This document shows positions 8,405 to 16,974 of a DNA stretch of 64,000 nt, one piece after another (within the stretch, counting starts at the first letter, position 1; each line of letters starts with the position of its first letter). The position numbers were made by a program, and so were the translations under genes. The stretch is from Marinimicrobium sp050113635 (GTDB lineage Bacteria; Pseudomonadota; Gammaproteobacteria; Pseudomonadales; Cellvibrionaceae): the NCBI RefSeq assembly GCF_050113635.1, contig NZ_JBNJLT010000002.1, forward strand, positions 411,076 through 475,075, given 5' to 3'. The notes beneath the pieces are model-generated. The model had not been told where the DNA came from, did no database searches, and was given only the letters and a program-made list of their open reading frames with translations.

Positions 8405-9253
8405 TTATTGTGGGGGCACGGCCACCGAATTCAAGGCATCCAGTGCGTTGGAAAGCGTTACATAATCGTCCAGCGACAGTGCTTCGGGCCGCAACGATGT
8501 GTCCACCGGTAAATCCGACATCTGTTCGGCGGGCACCCACTGCTTAAGGGCATTACGCAAGGTTTTACGCCGCTGTTGAAAGGCGATATTGACCAGCGTC
8601 GACAAGGTGGAGAAATTGTTGGCAGTCACCGGCCGTCGCGCATGGGGCGTCAGGCGTACCACGGCAGAATCCACCTTCGGCGCTGGATCAAACGCCGAGG
8701 GAGGCACTTCCAGTAAAGGCGCCACTTCGCAGTCGTACTGCACCATGATGCCGAGACGCCCATAGGCTTTTTCACCGGGACCGGCGGCGAGCCGCTTCAC
8801 CACTTCTTTTTGCAGCATGAAGTGCATGTCTTTTACCTGGCCACTAAACGACAACAGGTGAAAAATCAAAGGAGTGGAGATGTTGTAGGGAAGATTCCCG
8901 ACGATACGAAGCGGTCGGCCTTCTGTACCCAACGGCGCAAAATCGAACTTGAGCGCATCCGCCTCGTAAAGCCGAAAGTCGGGGTGACGCTCAAACTGCA
9001 CACGCAGCCAGGGCACAAGATCACGGTCAAGCTCGATAACACGCAGTTGCTCAGCACGATCCGCAAGGCGCGCGGTAAGTGCGCCGCGACCGGGCCCGAT
9101 TTCCACAATGCACTCACCGGGCTGCGGGTTAACCGCACTGACAATGCTGTCCACGATATGCTCATCGATCAGAAAGTTTTGGCCAAACCGCTTTCGCGCC
9201 CGGTGCGGTGCTTCCCGATTGCTGTTGGTGTGACGATTATCCGTGGCACTCAT
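8405..9253 (-). CDS. rsmA: 16S rRNA (A1518/A1519-N6) dimethyltransferase
   Basis: 282 aa. It uses S-adenosylmethionine to dimethylate two adjacent adenosines in helix 45 of 16S rRNA during late 30S assembly. Motifs visible: KRFGQNFLIDEHIV at the N-terminus, VEIGPGRGALT (SAM-binding motif I), NLPYNIST (motif IV), and FQQRRKTLRNAL in the C-terminal domain. The ATG overlaps the pdxA stop by four bases, indicating translational coupling. The 86-base gap to apaG is the largest in this part of the operon. Confidence 0.97.
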   Translation of the reverse strand: MSATDNRHTNSNREAPHRARKRFGQNFLIDEHIVDSIVSAVNPQPGECIVEIGPGRGALTARLADRAEQLRVIELDRDLVPWLRVQFERHPDFRLYEADALKFDFAPLGTEGRPLRIVGNLPYNISTPLIFHLLSFSGQVKDMHFMLQKEVVKRLAAGPGEKAYGRLGIMVQYDCEVAPLLEVPPSAFDPAPKVDSAVVRLTPHARRPVTANNFSTLSTLVNIAFQQRRKTLRNALKQWVPAEQMSDLPVDTSLRPEALSLDDYVTLSNALDALNSVAVPPQ

Positions 9254-10260
9254 GCCTGATCCCCAAAGCGGGCCGCGGCCATTAAACCGGCGTACGTCAG
9301 TGCGGTGGCCAGGCTGCCACCGTCTACCTGCCCGGTGCCCGCCAAATCCAGCGCTGTGCCGTGATCCACCGAGGTGCGAATGATCGGCAGGCCCAGCGTA
9401 ATATTCACCGCCTGGCCAAAGCCTTTGTATTTGAGCACGGGCAAGCCCTGATCGTGGTACATGGCCAGCACGGCATCGGCGCTGTCGAGGTGTTTGGGTG
9501 TGAACAGCGTATCCGCTGGCAAGGGACCAATGAGCGTTTGCCCCCGCATACGCTGTTTTTCGAGCAGCGGCTCAATCAAATCGATTTCTTCTCGCCCGAG
9601 GTGGCCGCCCTCTCCCGCATGGGGATTGAGCCCGCAGACCAGAATGCGCGGCTTCGAAATGCCAAAATCGCGCTGCAGACCGGAGTGCAAAATATCGAGC
9701 ACTTCGGTCAGCAATGCCTCATTGAGTGCATCGGCCACATCACGCAGCGGCAGATGCGTGGTAGCCAGCGCTACGCGCAGTCCTTCGGTGGCAAGCATCA
9801 TCACCACCCGGGCCGTGCCGGTTTTGTGAGCCAGGTATTCGGTATGGCCGCTGAAGGCGATGCCGGCCTCGTTAATAATGCCTTTATGCACAGGACCGGT
9901 CACCAGCCCCTGAAACGTCCCTTTTTGACACCCCGCAATGGCTTCATCCAGCGTGTGTAAAACATAGGTGCTGTTTTGCGTGTCCAGTTGACCGGGGGTA
10001 ACGGCGGCTCGTAACGGCACGGGCAGCACCGTAATTTCTCCAGCCTCGGGCGGCTGGGGCGCCGCCTGGGGGTCAAGTTCCCGCAGAGTCAGTGGCAATC
10101 CCAATTGCCGGGCGCGAGCGCGCAGCACATCGGGATCGGCAACCACCACGATTTCATCCGTTCTTTTTTGTTGCGCCAACATGACCGCAAGGTCGGGGCC
10201 TATACCCGCTGGCTCACCCGGGGTTAAGGCAAGTCTGAGCGGCGGACGCGGACCCGTCAC
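9250..10260 (-). CDS. pdxA: 4-hydroxythreonine-4-phosphate dehydrogenase
   Basis: 336 aa. It oxidises 4-phosphohydroxy-L-threonine with NAD in the DXP-dependent synthesis of pyridoxal 5'-phosphate. Family motifs: LTPGEPAGIGPDL at the N-terminus, SGHTEYLA with a metal-binding His, CGLNPHAGEGGHLG, AMYHDQGLPVLKY and RTSVDHGTALD. The start overlaps the surA stop by four bases and the stop overlaps the rsmA start, so the three are coupled. Confidence 0.97.
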   Translation of the reverse strand: MTGPRPPLRLALTPGEPAGIGPDLAVMLAQQKRTDEIVVVADPDVLRARARQLGLPLTLRELDPQAAPQPPEAGEITVLPVPLRAAVTPGQLDTQNSTYVLHTLDEAIAGCQKGTFQGLVTGPVHKGIINEAGIAFSGHTEYLAHKTGTARVVMMLATEGLRVALATTHLPLRDVADALNEALLTEVLDILHSGLQRDFGISKPRILVCGLNPHAGEGGHLGREEIDLIEPLLEKQRMRGQTLIGPLPADTLFTPKHLDSADAVLAMYHDQGLPVLKYKGFGQAVNITLGLPIIRTSVDHGTALDLAGTGQVDGGSLATALTYAGLMAAARFGDQA

Positions 10261-11561
10261 AGTTTTTCTTCCACGTAAACTTCTTCGCGAATCTCTGCCA
10301 GCCAGGTTTGCAGCTCTTCGTCAAAACGACGCTCGCGCAGCATGTTGGCGGCCTGGTTGCGCTCCATTTGCTGGCTCATATCCTGGTCGCGGCGCTCCTC
10401 AACGGTCAGGATGTGCCAGCCGAAACGGCTTTTAAACGGCTCGCTGATTTCCCCCACGCCGGTTTCATTCATTACCTGATCAAACGCCGGAACCATTTGC
10501 CCCGGCATAGTCCATCCCAGATCCCCGCCCTGCAGCATTGAGCCGATGTCTTCGGAATTTTCGCGAGCCAGGTCGGCAAAACTTTCCCCGTCCAGAGCGC
10601 GCTGGCGCAACTGCTGAAGTTTCTGCTCCGCCTGCTCATCACTCATGATTTCCGAGGTCTTGATCAGGATGTGACGCGCCTTGGTTTGCTGCACCATGCT
10701 GTTTGCCGTTTGGCTGCGGGTTTCATGCACTTTAAGGATATGAAAGCCGGCACCACTGCGCACCGGTTCCGACACATCGCCTTCGTTAAGACCCGCGACC
10801 ACATCGGCAAACAATTCGGGTAACTGCTCCAGTTTGCGCCAGCCAATCTCACCGCCCTGCAAGGCATTGGCATCGTTGGAGTGGGTAATGGCCATCTGCT
10901 CGAAGTCCGCGCCATCCACCAGTTCCTGCCGAATCGTCCCGGCTTCCTCCCGCGCCTCGTCCACCTCATCACTGCTGGCACCACTGGGCACCGAAATCAG
11001 GATGTGGCCGAGGCGGTAATTCGGCGATGTCGCAAACTTGCCGTCGGTGGAGGCCAGGAAGCTGTCGATGTCCTGCTGGTTAACTTCAATACGACTGTTC
11101 ACCACCGCCTGCTGGATCTGGTTGACCCACATTTCACGGCGAATCTGGTCGCGAAAGCCTTCCAGTGTTTGCCCCTGCCCCTGCAATTCCGCTCGCAATT
11201 GCTCCTCGGTCAATTGGTTACTGCGCATAATATTCTGAACCGTTTGATCCAACTGCTCTTCGGAGACCTCGATGCCATAACGACGTCCCATTTCCATTTG
11301 CAGCCGCTCCAGAACGAGCTGGTCCAGAATCTGTTCGCGCAGAACGCTGTCTGGCGGCAGCTGTTGGTTATTGCCGGACTGGGCGATACGAGCCTTGATC
11401 GCCGCCATCCGTTCGTCAAGCTCACTCTCCAGCACTACGTCGTCGCCGACAATAGCCACCACCCGGTCCAGCATTTCGGTTTCGGCCTGTGCCCAGGAGC
11501 TGGCCAGCGCTAAAAGCAGAGCGACGGGAAAAAGGAAACGAAAAAGCCGGTTCACATACAT
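10257..11561 (-). CDS. surA: Periplasmic chaperone / peptidyl-prolyl isomerase SurA
   Basis: 434 aa. A signal peptide (MYVNRLFRFLFPVALLLALA, then SSWAQA) precedes the N-terminal chaperone segment (LDRVVAIVGDDVVLESELDE) and two parvulin domains (about residues 170-275 and 285-385; LGHILISV..., KARHILIKTSE...), each with GGEIGW/GGDLGW. SurA escorts unfolded outer-membrane proteins, including LptD, to the BAM complex, which fits its place directly after lptD. I chose ATG 11559-11561, 19 bases after the lptD stop; the longer frame would overlap lptD and delay the signal peptide. Confidence 0.95.
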   Translation of the reverse strand: MYVNRLFRFLFPVALLLALASSWAQAETEMLDRVVAIVGDDVVLESELDERMAAIKARIAQSGNNQQLPPDSVLREQILDQLVLERLQMEMGRRYGIEVSEEQLDQTVQNIMRSNQLTEEQLRAELQGQGQTLEGFRDQIRREMWVNQIQQAVVNSRIEVNQQDIDSFLASTDGKFATSPNYRLGHILISVPSGASSDEVDEAREEAGTIRQELVDGADFEQMAITHSNDANALQGGEIGWRKLEQLPELFADVVAGLNEGDVSEPVRSGAGFHILKVHETRSQTANSMVQQTKARHILIKTSEIMSDEQAEQKLQQLRQRALDGESFADLARENSEDIGSMLQGGDLGWTMPGQMVPAFDQVMNETGVGEISEPFKSRFGWHILTVEERRDQDMSQQMERNQAANMLRERRFDEELQTWLAEIREEVYVEEKL

Positions 11562-11580
11562 AGCAGTCTTATGTCTCACG

Positions 11581-14178
11581 TTAGCGAAGGAAGCCACCGC
11601 CGGCATTGTAGCCGGGAATGACTTTTTCAAGCAGCTCGCCCACAGAGCGGTTGATGCTGCCCAACCCTTTGAATTGAATATCGAAAATGATGCTCTCGTC
11701 GTAATCTTCTCTGGTCACCCGGGACAGGAAATCCGGGGTGTAATCGAAGTCCAGCCAGCGCCGGGCCATAATCCGAACCCGGTAACAGCAATCGTCGTAT
11801 TCGAGTCCGATAAAGGTATCGAGTTCCTTTTCATAGGTCAGGTCGTAATTGGCACGTCCGATTACGCCCCATTGCCCCGCCACGGGCAGGTAGAAAGAGA
11901 GATCCACCTGATCCAGCGCTCGCTCCTCGAAGTCCGTCGGGTCTTCGAACCCCGGAGCCGGGGGACGGTGGGTGTAGCGATAGCCGAGGTTCACGATCCG
12001 GTCACTCTCATCGTGATAGCGAATACTGGCGTTAGCACTGCCCAGGCGATTTTCGTACTGGTTGTAGGCCACGTTGCCGTTGATGTTCCAGCGGTCGTTC
12101 AGGCGGGCACTGAACTGTCCGGCCAGCTCCGAGCGGCTGTAGGTTTCCTCGGGACGCTCAGCGTCGGGGTCCGCACTCGGGTCGTATTGAAAGTCTGGCG
12201 ATGTCAGCGTGACCCGGCGGTCTTCGAAATAGAAAATCTGGCCAATCCCCACGTTAAGGTGCTCTACCCCCGTCAATGGATCGATCAGTCGGCTGGTCAA
12301 GCCCAGGGATACCTGATTGGCATCCTCAATGCGGTCGCCGCCCGAATAGCGGGTAGTGCGGTATAACTGGTTGTATTGAAAGGTCAACGGCTTGGAATCG
12401 AACAACAGGGGACGGTTGGCCGCCGTTACGCCAAACAGGTCGCTGTGGTCTTCATACTGGCTGTAGAAGTAGAAAACACGCGGCTCCAGGGTTTGCAGGA
12501 ATCCCCGCCCGAAGAGGCTGCTGTCACGCTCGAAATACAGCCCCATATCCAGCGTACCTTGCGGCACCACCAGACTGGGCTCGGCATTGGCGTCGGGCAG
12601 CACGTTATCTTCATTCAACCGGTAACTCAGGCTTTTCACCCTGGCACTGGGTTTGAAGAAGCCCCATAACCACTCTTTATCCCAGGTCAGACTGTAATCC
12701 GTGCGGAACCGCTCCCCGGTAGGAAGCGTGGCCACGGCATCCGGATTCGACGCTTCAAAGGTGCTGTTAACGTCAAAGTAGACGTATTCGTTGCGCAATC
12801 CCAACACCCAGTCACCCCATCGGTACTGCCCGTCAGCGTTGATCCGCGGCAATTCCCGGTGCGGCCAGCGACCGGTGCTGAGCGCCCGCAGCTCTTCGGC
12901 CTTGGCGCTGAGCAGCCAGTGATCCGCCTGATAGGACACGCGGCCCCTTTTGGCCACCTGGGCAGTGCGATTGACGTCCAGCCCATTGCTGTTGAAATCC
13001 CTCAGGTAGTCGTTGTCGCTGAGGTCGGTATAGTCAATCTCTGTGCTCCAGCGCTGGTTGCGCCCACCCTCTTGCTGAACCTGCAACTGCCAGCGCTCTT
13101 CGCCAAAGTGCGGATTACCGGGCTCGGTGGGTTCGCCAGTCACATCCCGCTGCCGACCGTCCCCACGCCCCCGGTCTTCGTCCAGATAACCGCCCGCCAC
13201 CTGTGTTTCGAAATAACGCGACAGGTGACGCCACTCCAGATTCCAAAGCGTACCGCGCTCCTGCATATACTCTGGCGTAATGGTCGCATCCATGTTGGGT
13301 GCGATATTCCAGTAAAACGGTACGCTGGCCTCGATGCCATTGCGGCTGCTGTGACCAAACGAGGGGTACAGAAAGCCCGTCTGGCGCTGATCGCCCACGG
13401 GAAAGCGAAGGTAAGGCGTGTAGAACACCGGCACATTGAACACTTCCATGCGCGCGTGCCGCGCCGTGCCGTAGTGCTTTTCGGGGTAGATGTTGATGTC
13501 CTGCCCCTTGAATTGCCACGCATCGCTGTCCGGCTCACAGGTGGTCAGTGAACCGCGCTCCAGCCCGATAAAACGGTCGCCCAGTTTCTCCAGCCGGTCC
13601 GCCTCGCCACGGATGCGGGTTTCGTACAACACAAACCGGGCATCATCCAGCGTCATATCGCCGGAGTCCATTTTCATCGTCGCCGATTCGCCGCGCAGCA
13701 GCAGCCCTGGCTCACGAATGCGAATATCCCCGGAGGCATTGCCCCGCTGACCGTCCTGATCCAGTTCCACGCGCTCGGCGCGCAATGAGCGACTGCCCTG
13801 TAATATTTCCACATCGCCTTCCAGCGCGTGCCGGGTCTGAGATGTAGACGTCGAGCGGTCGGCACTGACACGGATGGGCGAGGACTCGGGAGCCTCTCCG
13901 GCCTCGGGGTGGGTTTCCTCCGGGGCCACATAAATGCCGCAGCATGCCGTCGGTAACGCTTGTCGCTGCGCATCACTCAGCGCTTCCTCGGGCACCCAGT
14001 CCAGAGCATCCCTCGCGGTTTCCACGTCGGTTTCGGCCGCCTGAGCCAGCACGGCCGGGCTGGCCGCCAGCATCAATCCGCACAGCCACGCACGCGGGGG
14101 ATACTGCCGCCACTGGCGCGCCGGGCGCGAGGCTCCCCGGCGGGAGCGTAACGGGCTGTGGGTTAAATCAGTTGCCAT
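11581..14178 (-). CDS. lptD: LPS-assembly outer-membrane protein LptD
   Basis: 865 aa. It forms the beta-barrel/jellyroll translocon that inserts lipopolysaccharide into the outer leaflet, together with LptE. A hydrophobic signal segment (WLCGLMLAASPAVLAQA, about residues 31-47) is preceded by an unusually long basic leader of ~30 residues. The N-terminal OstA-like jellyroll (ALEGDVEILQGSRSLRAERV ... GNASGDIRI) is followed by the large barrel, with FYTPYLRFPVGDQRQTGFLY typical of LptD. Cys pairs at 79-80 (TACCG) and near the C-terminus (YDDCCYRVR) match the disulfide-forming cysteines. ATG 14176-14178 gives the sensible signal peptide; the ribosome-binding site is weak. First gene of the operon and divergent from amgK. 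Confidence 0.95.
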   Translation of the reverse strand: MATDLTHSPLRSRRGASRPARQWRQYPPRAWLCGLMLAASPAVLAQAAETDVETARDALDWVPEEALSDAQRQALPTACCGIYVAPEETHPEAGEAPESSPIRVSADRSTSTSQTRHALEGDVEILQGSRSLRAERVELDQDGQRGNASGDIRIREPGLLLRGESATMKMDSGDMTLDDARFVLYETRIRGEADRLEKLGDRFIGLERGSLTTCEPDSDAWQFKGQDINIYPEKHYGTARHARMEVFNVPVFYTPYLRFPVGDQRQTGFLYPSFGHSSRNGIEASVPFYWNIAPNMDATITPEYMQERGTLWNLEWRHLSRYFETQVAGGYLDEDRGRGDGRQRDVTGEPTEPGNPHFGEERWQLQVQQEGGRNQRWSTEIDYTDLSDNDYLRDFNSNGLDVNRTAQVAKRGRVSYQADHWLLSAKAEELRALSTGRWPHRELPRINADGQYRWGDWVLGLRNEYVYFDVNSTFEASNPDAVATLPTGERFRTDYSLTWDKEWLWGFFKPSARVKSLSYRLNEDNVLPDANAEPSLVVPQGTLDMGLYFERDSSLFGRGFLQTLEPRVFYFYSQYEDHSDLFGVTAANRPLLFDSKPLTFQYNQLYRTTRYSGGDRIEDANQVSLGLTSRLIDPLTGVEHLNVGIGQIFYFEDRRVTLTSPDFQYDPSADPDAERPEETYSRSELAGQFSARLNDRWNINGNVAYNQYENRLGSANASIRYHDESDRIVNLGYRYTHRPPAPGFEDPTDFEERALDQVDLSFYLPVAGQWGVIGRANYDLTYEKELDTFIGLEYDDCCYRVRIMARRWLDFDYTPDFLSRVTREDYDESIIFDIQFKGLGSINRSVGELLEKVIPGYNAGGGFLR

Positions 14179-14333
14179 GCGGACCACAATTTCAAATGAC
14201 GGACACCAGGGAAACACCCAGGAACACGCCAGGGAACGTAAAAGTGCCGGGAATTCTACTTGAATCCGGCGGTCCTTGGAACGCACAGGGCACGATGGCG
14301 CTCCAACAGACCTGAAAGCCCGGGGCATCGGCT

Positions 14334-14364
14334 TTGACTTTCCGGTCGTAAACCGAGGTAGAAT
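14334..14364 (+). promoter_or_regulatory. Probable sigma70 promoter of amgK-murU-GDPD
   Basis: TTGACT (14334-14339) and TAGAAT (14359-14364) are good hexamers with a rather long 19-base spacer, placing the transcript start about 30 bases before the amgK ATG. Confidence 0.5.
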
Positions 14365-14401
14365 CACCCCATCCCCCTATAAAAGAGATAGAGGACGCTC
14401 C

Positions 14402-15469
14402 ATGACCGACCTGCAGTCCGCCCGCCAGGAACAGCTGGAACACTGGGCACAAACCCGACTGGCGGCATTGTGCAGCCATCAGGCCACCGAAACACTGGCA
14501 TTGACCCCCCTGGCTGGCGACGCAGGTTTTCGCCGCTATTATCGACTGAATACCGAGCCGTCGCTTCTGGCTGTGGATGCGCCCCCTCCACGCGAGAACG
14601 CAGGGCGCTTTGCGGAGCTGTCCCAACATCTGCTGAATCACCACATTGCCGTGCCCAAGGTGGCTTCCGTCGACCCCGACAATGGCTTTTTGTTGCTGGA
14701 AGACCTGGGCGACCGCCTGCTGTATCACGCGCTTCGACAACAGCCCGACTCAGCCACGGCCCTGTATGGCGAGGCGTTGATGCAACTGTTGGCGCTGCAG
14801 CAGACGCCGCGCGGCGAGCTGTTCCCTCCCTTTGACCAGGCGTTTTTGCGACGGGAGCTCACGATTTTTAAGGAATGGTTTCTGACGGAGATGCTGGGGC
14901 TCGACCTCTCAGAAGAAGAAGCCGCCTCGCTCACCTCGCTCTTTGAGCGGCTGGAGGCCAGCGCGCTTGAACAACCCCAGGTGGCCATGCACCGCGATTA
15001 TCACTCCCGTAATCTGCTGATCCGGCCAGACGGCTGCATGAGCATCGTGGACTTTCAGGATGCGGTGTGGGGCCCGATTACCTACGACCTCGTTTCACTG
15101 CTGCGCGATTGCTACATCCGCTGGCCCGCCAGCCAGATTCAGCAATGGGCACTGGGTTACGGCAATATGGCCTGCGGTATCGGCCTGCTTCAGGATGTCA
15201 CTGAAGAGCAGTTCCTGCAATGGTTCGACTGGATGGGGTTGCAGCGTCATCTCAAAGTGCTGGGTATCTTCTCGCGCCTTTCTTTGCGCGACGGAAAAGA
15301 CCAGTACCTGGAGCACCTGCCTCTAGTCATTCGTTACATTCTGGAGGTGAGCAGCCAATACCCTGAACTCGCCGAGTTCCGCTACTGGTTTGAGCATACC
15401 GTCATGCCAGCGGTACAGGAAAAGCCCTGGTATCAGGATTACCGACAAGCGGGAGAAATCGCCGCGTGA
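14402..15469 (+). CDS. amgK: N-acetylmuramate/N-acetylglucosamine 1-kinase
   Basis: 355 aa, aminoglycoside-phosphotransferase fold. The nucleotide loop region (GDAGFRRYYRL) is followed by VAMHRDYHSRNLLI (catalytic Asp/Asn, residue ~199) and IVDFQDAVWGPITYDL (metal-binding Asp). With MurU it forms the anomeric cell-wall recycling route that bypasses de novo UDP-MurNAc synthesis; members confer fosfomycin tolerance in pseudomonads. ATG 14402 is preceded by GAGG at eight bases. It overlaps murU by four bases and lies divergent from lptD, the usual arrangement in Pseudomonas-like genomes. Confidence 0.94.
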   Translation: MTDLQSARQEQLEHWAQTRLAALCSHQATETLALTPLAGDAGFRRYYRLNTEPSLLAVDAPPPRENAGRFAELSQHLLNHHIAVPKVASVDPDNGFLLLEDLGDRLLYHALRQQPDSATALYGEALMQLLALQQTPRGELFPPFDQAFLRRELTIFKEWFLTEMLGLDLSEEEAASLTSLFERLEASALEQPQVAMHRDYHSRNLLIRPDGCMSIVDFQDAVWGPITYDLVSLLRDCYIRWPASQIQQWALGYGNMACGIGLLQDVTEEQFLQWFDWMGLQRHLKVLGIFSRLSLRDGKDQYLEHLPLVIRYILEVSSQYPELAEFRYWFEHTVMPAVQEKPWYQDYRQAGEIAA

Positions 15470-16167
15470 AAGCCATGGTTCTCGCTGCCGGTTTAGGTCG
15501 GCGGATGCGTCCCCTGACCGATCACACCCCCAAACCGCTGCTCAACGTCGGCGGCAAGCCCTTGCTGCAATACCACCTGGAAGCCCTCGCGGGCGCGGGC
15601 GTGCGTGATGTGGTGATCAACACCGCCTATTTGGGCGACCAGATTCAGGCGTTCGCGGGCCACGGTGCCCGCTGGGGTCTCACCATCCAGTACTCCGAAG
15701 AAACCGAGCCGCTGGAGACCGGCGGTGCCATCCACCGTGCTTTGCCACTGCTGGGCGATGAGCCGTTCCTGCTGCTGAACGGGGATGTTTACACCGATTT
15801 CCCACTGGCTTCGCTGACGCAACGCCCTCTGCATCCGGACGCTCTCGGCCGCCTGCTGCTGGTGCCCAATCAGCCGTTTCATCCAGAAGGGGATTTTGGC
15901 CTGACCGATAGCGGACACCTCACTCTGCAGTCGCCCCGCCTGACCTTCGCCGGTATCAGCCTGCTTCGCCCGGGCCTGATTGCACACTATCCGAACCGGC
16001 GCGACGTTTTTCCACTGCTGGAAGCTCTGCTGCCCGCCTTGCAGGCGGGCCAATTGGAGGGTCTCTCGTACGAGGGTTACTGGAACGATGTCGGCACCCC
16101 GGAACGGCTGGCCGATGTGGAGAGAACACTCACTGAGCCGCCTGCACCAACGGGGGCATTGCCGTGA
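15466..16167 (+). CDS. murU: N-acetylmuramate alpha-1-phosphate uridylyltransferase
   Basis: 233 aa nucleotidyltransferase. The N-terminal signature AMVLAAGLGRRMRPLTDHTP with KPLL carries the pyrophosphorylase loop and catalytic Lys; LLNGDVYTDFPL holds the metal-binding Asp; GYWNDVGTPERL is near the C-terminus. It converts MurNAc-1-phosphate to UDP-MurNAc after AmgK. It starts with GTG in a GTGA overlap with amgK, and its own stop overlaps the next gene in the same way. The short length separates it from GlmU and RfbA. Confidence 0.94.
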   Translation: MKAMVLAAGLGRRMRPLTDHTPKPLLNVGGKPLLQYHLEALAGAGVRDVVINTAYLGDQIQAFAGHGARWGLTIQYSEETEPLETGGAIHRALPLLGDEPFLLLNGDVYTDFPLASLTQRPLHPDALGRLLLVPNQPFHPEGDFGLTDSGHLTLQSPRLTFAGISLLRPGLIAHYPNRRDVFPLLEALLPALQAGQLEGLSYEGYWNDVGTPERLADVERTLTEPPAPTGALP

Positions 16168-16865
16168 GCGAGCCGATGCTATGCATCGCCCATCGTGGCG
16201 GTCAGGGGCCAGAGAACAGCCTGGCCGCCATCCGGCACAGCCTTGCGCTGGGTGTAAGCGCCATCGAAATTGACGTGTGGCAACTCCATGGCGAACTCTG
16301 GGTGACGCACGATCGACGCCTGGGGCGTGATCTGGCCGGCGAGGGCGCACTGGAAAACCTGTCGCCCCAGGCGCTCTCAGCGTTGCGCCGCAGCAATGGT
16401 GAGCCCTTACTGACACTGAAAACGGTGCTTGAGGAAGTCGGCGAGCGCGCCCTGCTTAATATCGAATTGAAAGGGCCTGACTGCGTACCAGCACTCAGTC
16501 AGTTGTTAACGGCTCACTGCCAGGACTGGCAACAGGGGATGGAGCACTATGTCGTTTCCAGTTTTGACCATCAGCAACTGCTGCAACTAAGCGCCACCCT
16601 GCCCCACGTACGCCGCGGCGCCCTCATTTACGGGGTGCCCTCGAACTATGCCGCCTGCGCAAAAGCGCTGGGCGCCTACAGCCTGAACGCCAGCCTGGAC
16701 TTCCTGCCCGCTGAGCTGGTAGCCGATGCGCGCCGACGAGGCCTCAAGGTGTGGGTGTACACCGCCAATCACGAAGACGACTGGGAGCACCTGATGGAAA
16801 TGGGTGTGGATGGGGTATTTACGGACGAGCCCACGCAGCTGCTGAACAGCGGACTGGGACGATAA
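16164..16865 (+). CDS. Glycerophosphodiester phosphodiesterase (GDPD family)
   Basis: 233 aa, cytosolic, without a signal peptide. It cleaves glycerophosphodiesters to glycerol-3-phosphate and an alcohol. Motifs: AHRGGQGPENS with the catalytic His, AIEIDVWQLHGELWVTHDRR (metal-binding Glu/Asp and second His), LNIELKG, and the C-terminal VWVYTANHEDDWEHLMEMGV with GVFTDEP. UgpQ-like in size. It starts with GTG overlapping murU by four bases, so it is coupled to the cell-wall recycling genes, though a metabolic link is not obvious. Confidence 0.92.
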   Translation: MSEPMLCIAHRGGQGPENSLAAIRHSLALGVSAIEIDVWQLHGELWVTHDRRLGRDLAGEGALENLSPQALSALRRSNGEPLLTLKTVLEEVGERALLNIELKGPDCVPALSQLLTAHCQDWQQGMEHYVVSSFDHQQLLQLSATLPHVRRGALIYGVPSNYAACAKALGAYSLNASLDFLPAELVADARRRGLKVWVYTANHEDDWEHLMEMGVDGVFTDEPTQLLNSGLGR

Positions 16866-16879
16866 AGATTGAACGCTGG

Positions 16880-16908
16880 ATAATAAAATGCCCCCGAAAA
16901 CCGGGGGC
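16880..16908 (-). terminator. Terminator between GDPD and TonB receptor genes
   Basis: GCCCCCG (16890-16896) and CGGGGGC (16902-16908) form a 7-bp GC stem with a 5-base loop. A T-rich tail is present on the minus strand (A-rich 16880-16889), so it best serves the receptor gene 16975-19767; it may also stop plus-strand transcription less efficiently. Confidence 0.7.
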
Positions 16909-16974
16909 CTACAAACCATCGGATCGCAAGCGCCTGGCCGCCGCCTGAAAGCGCTCCCGAAAGACGCCTACCGA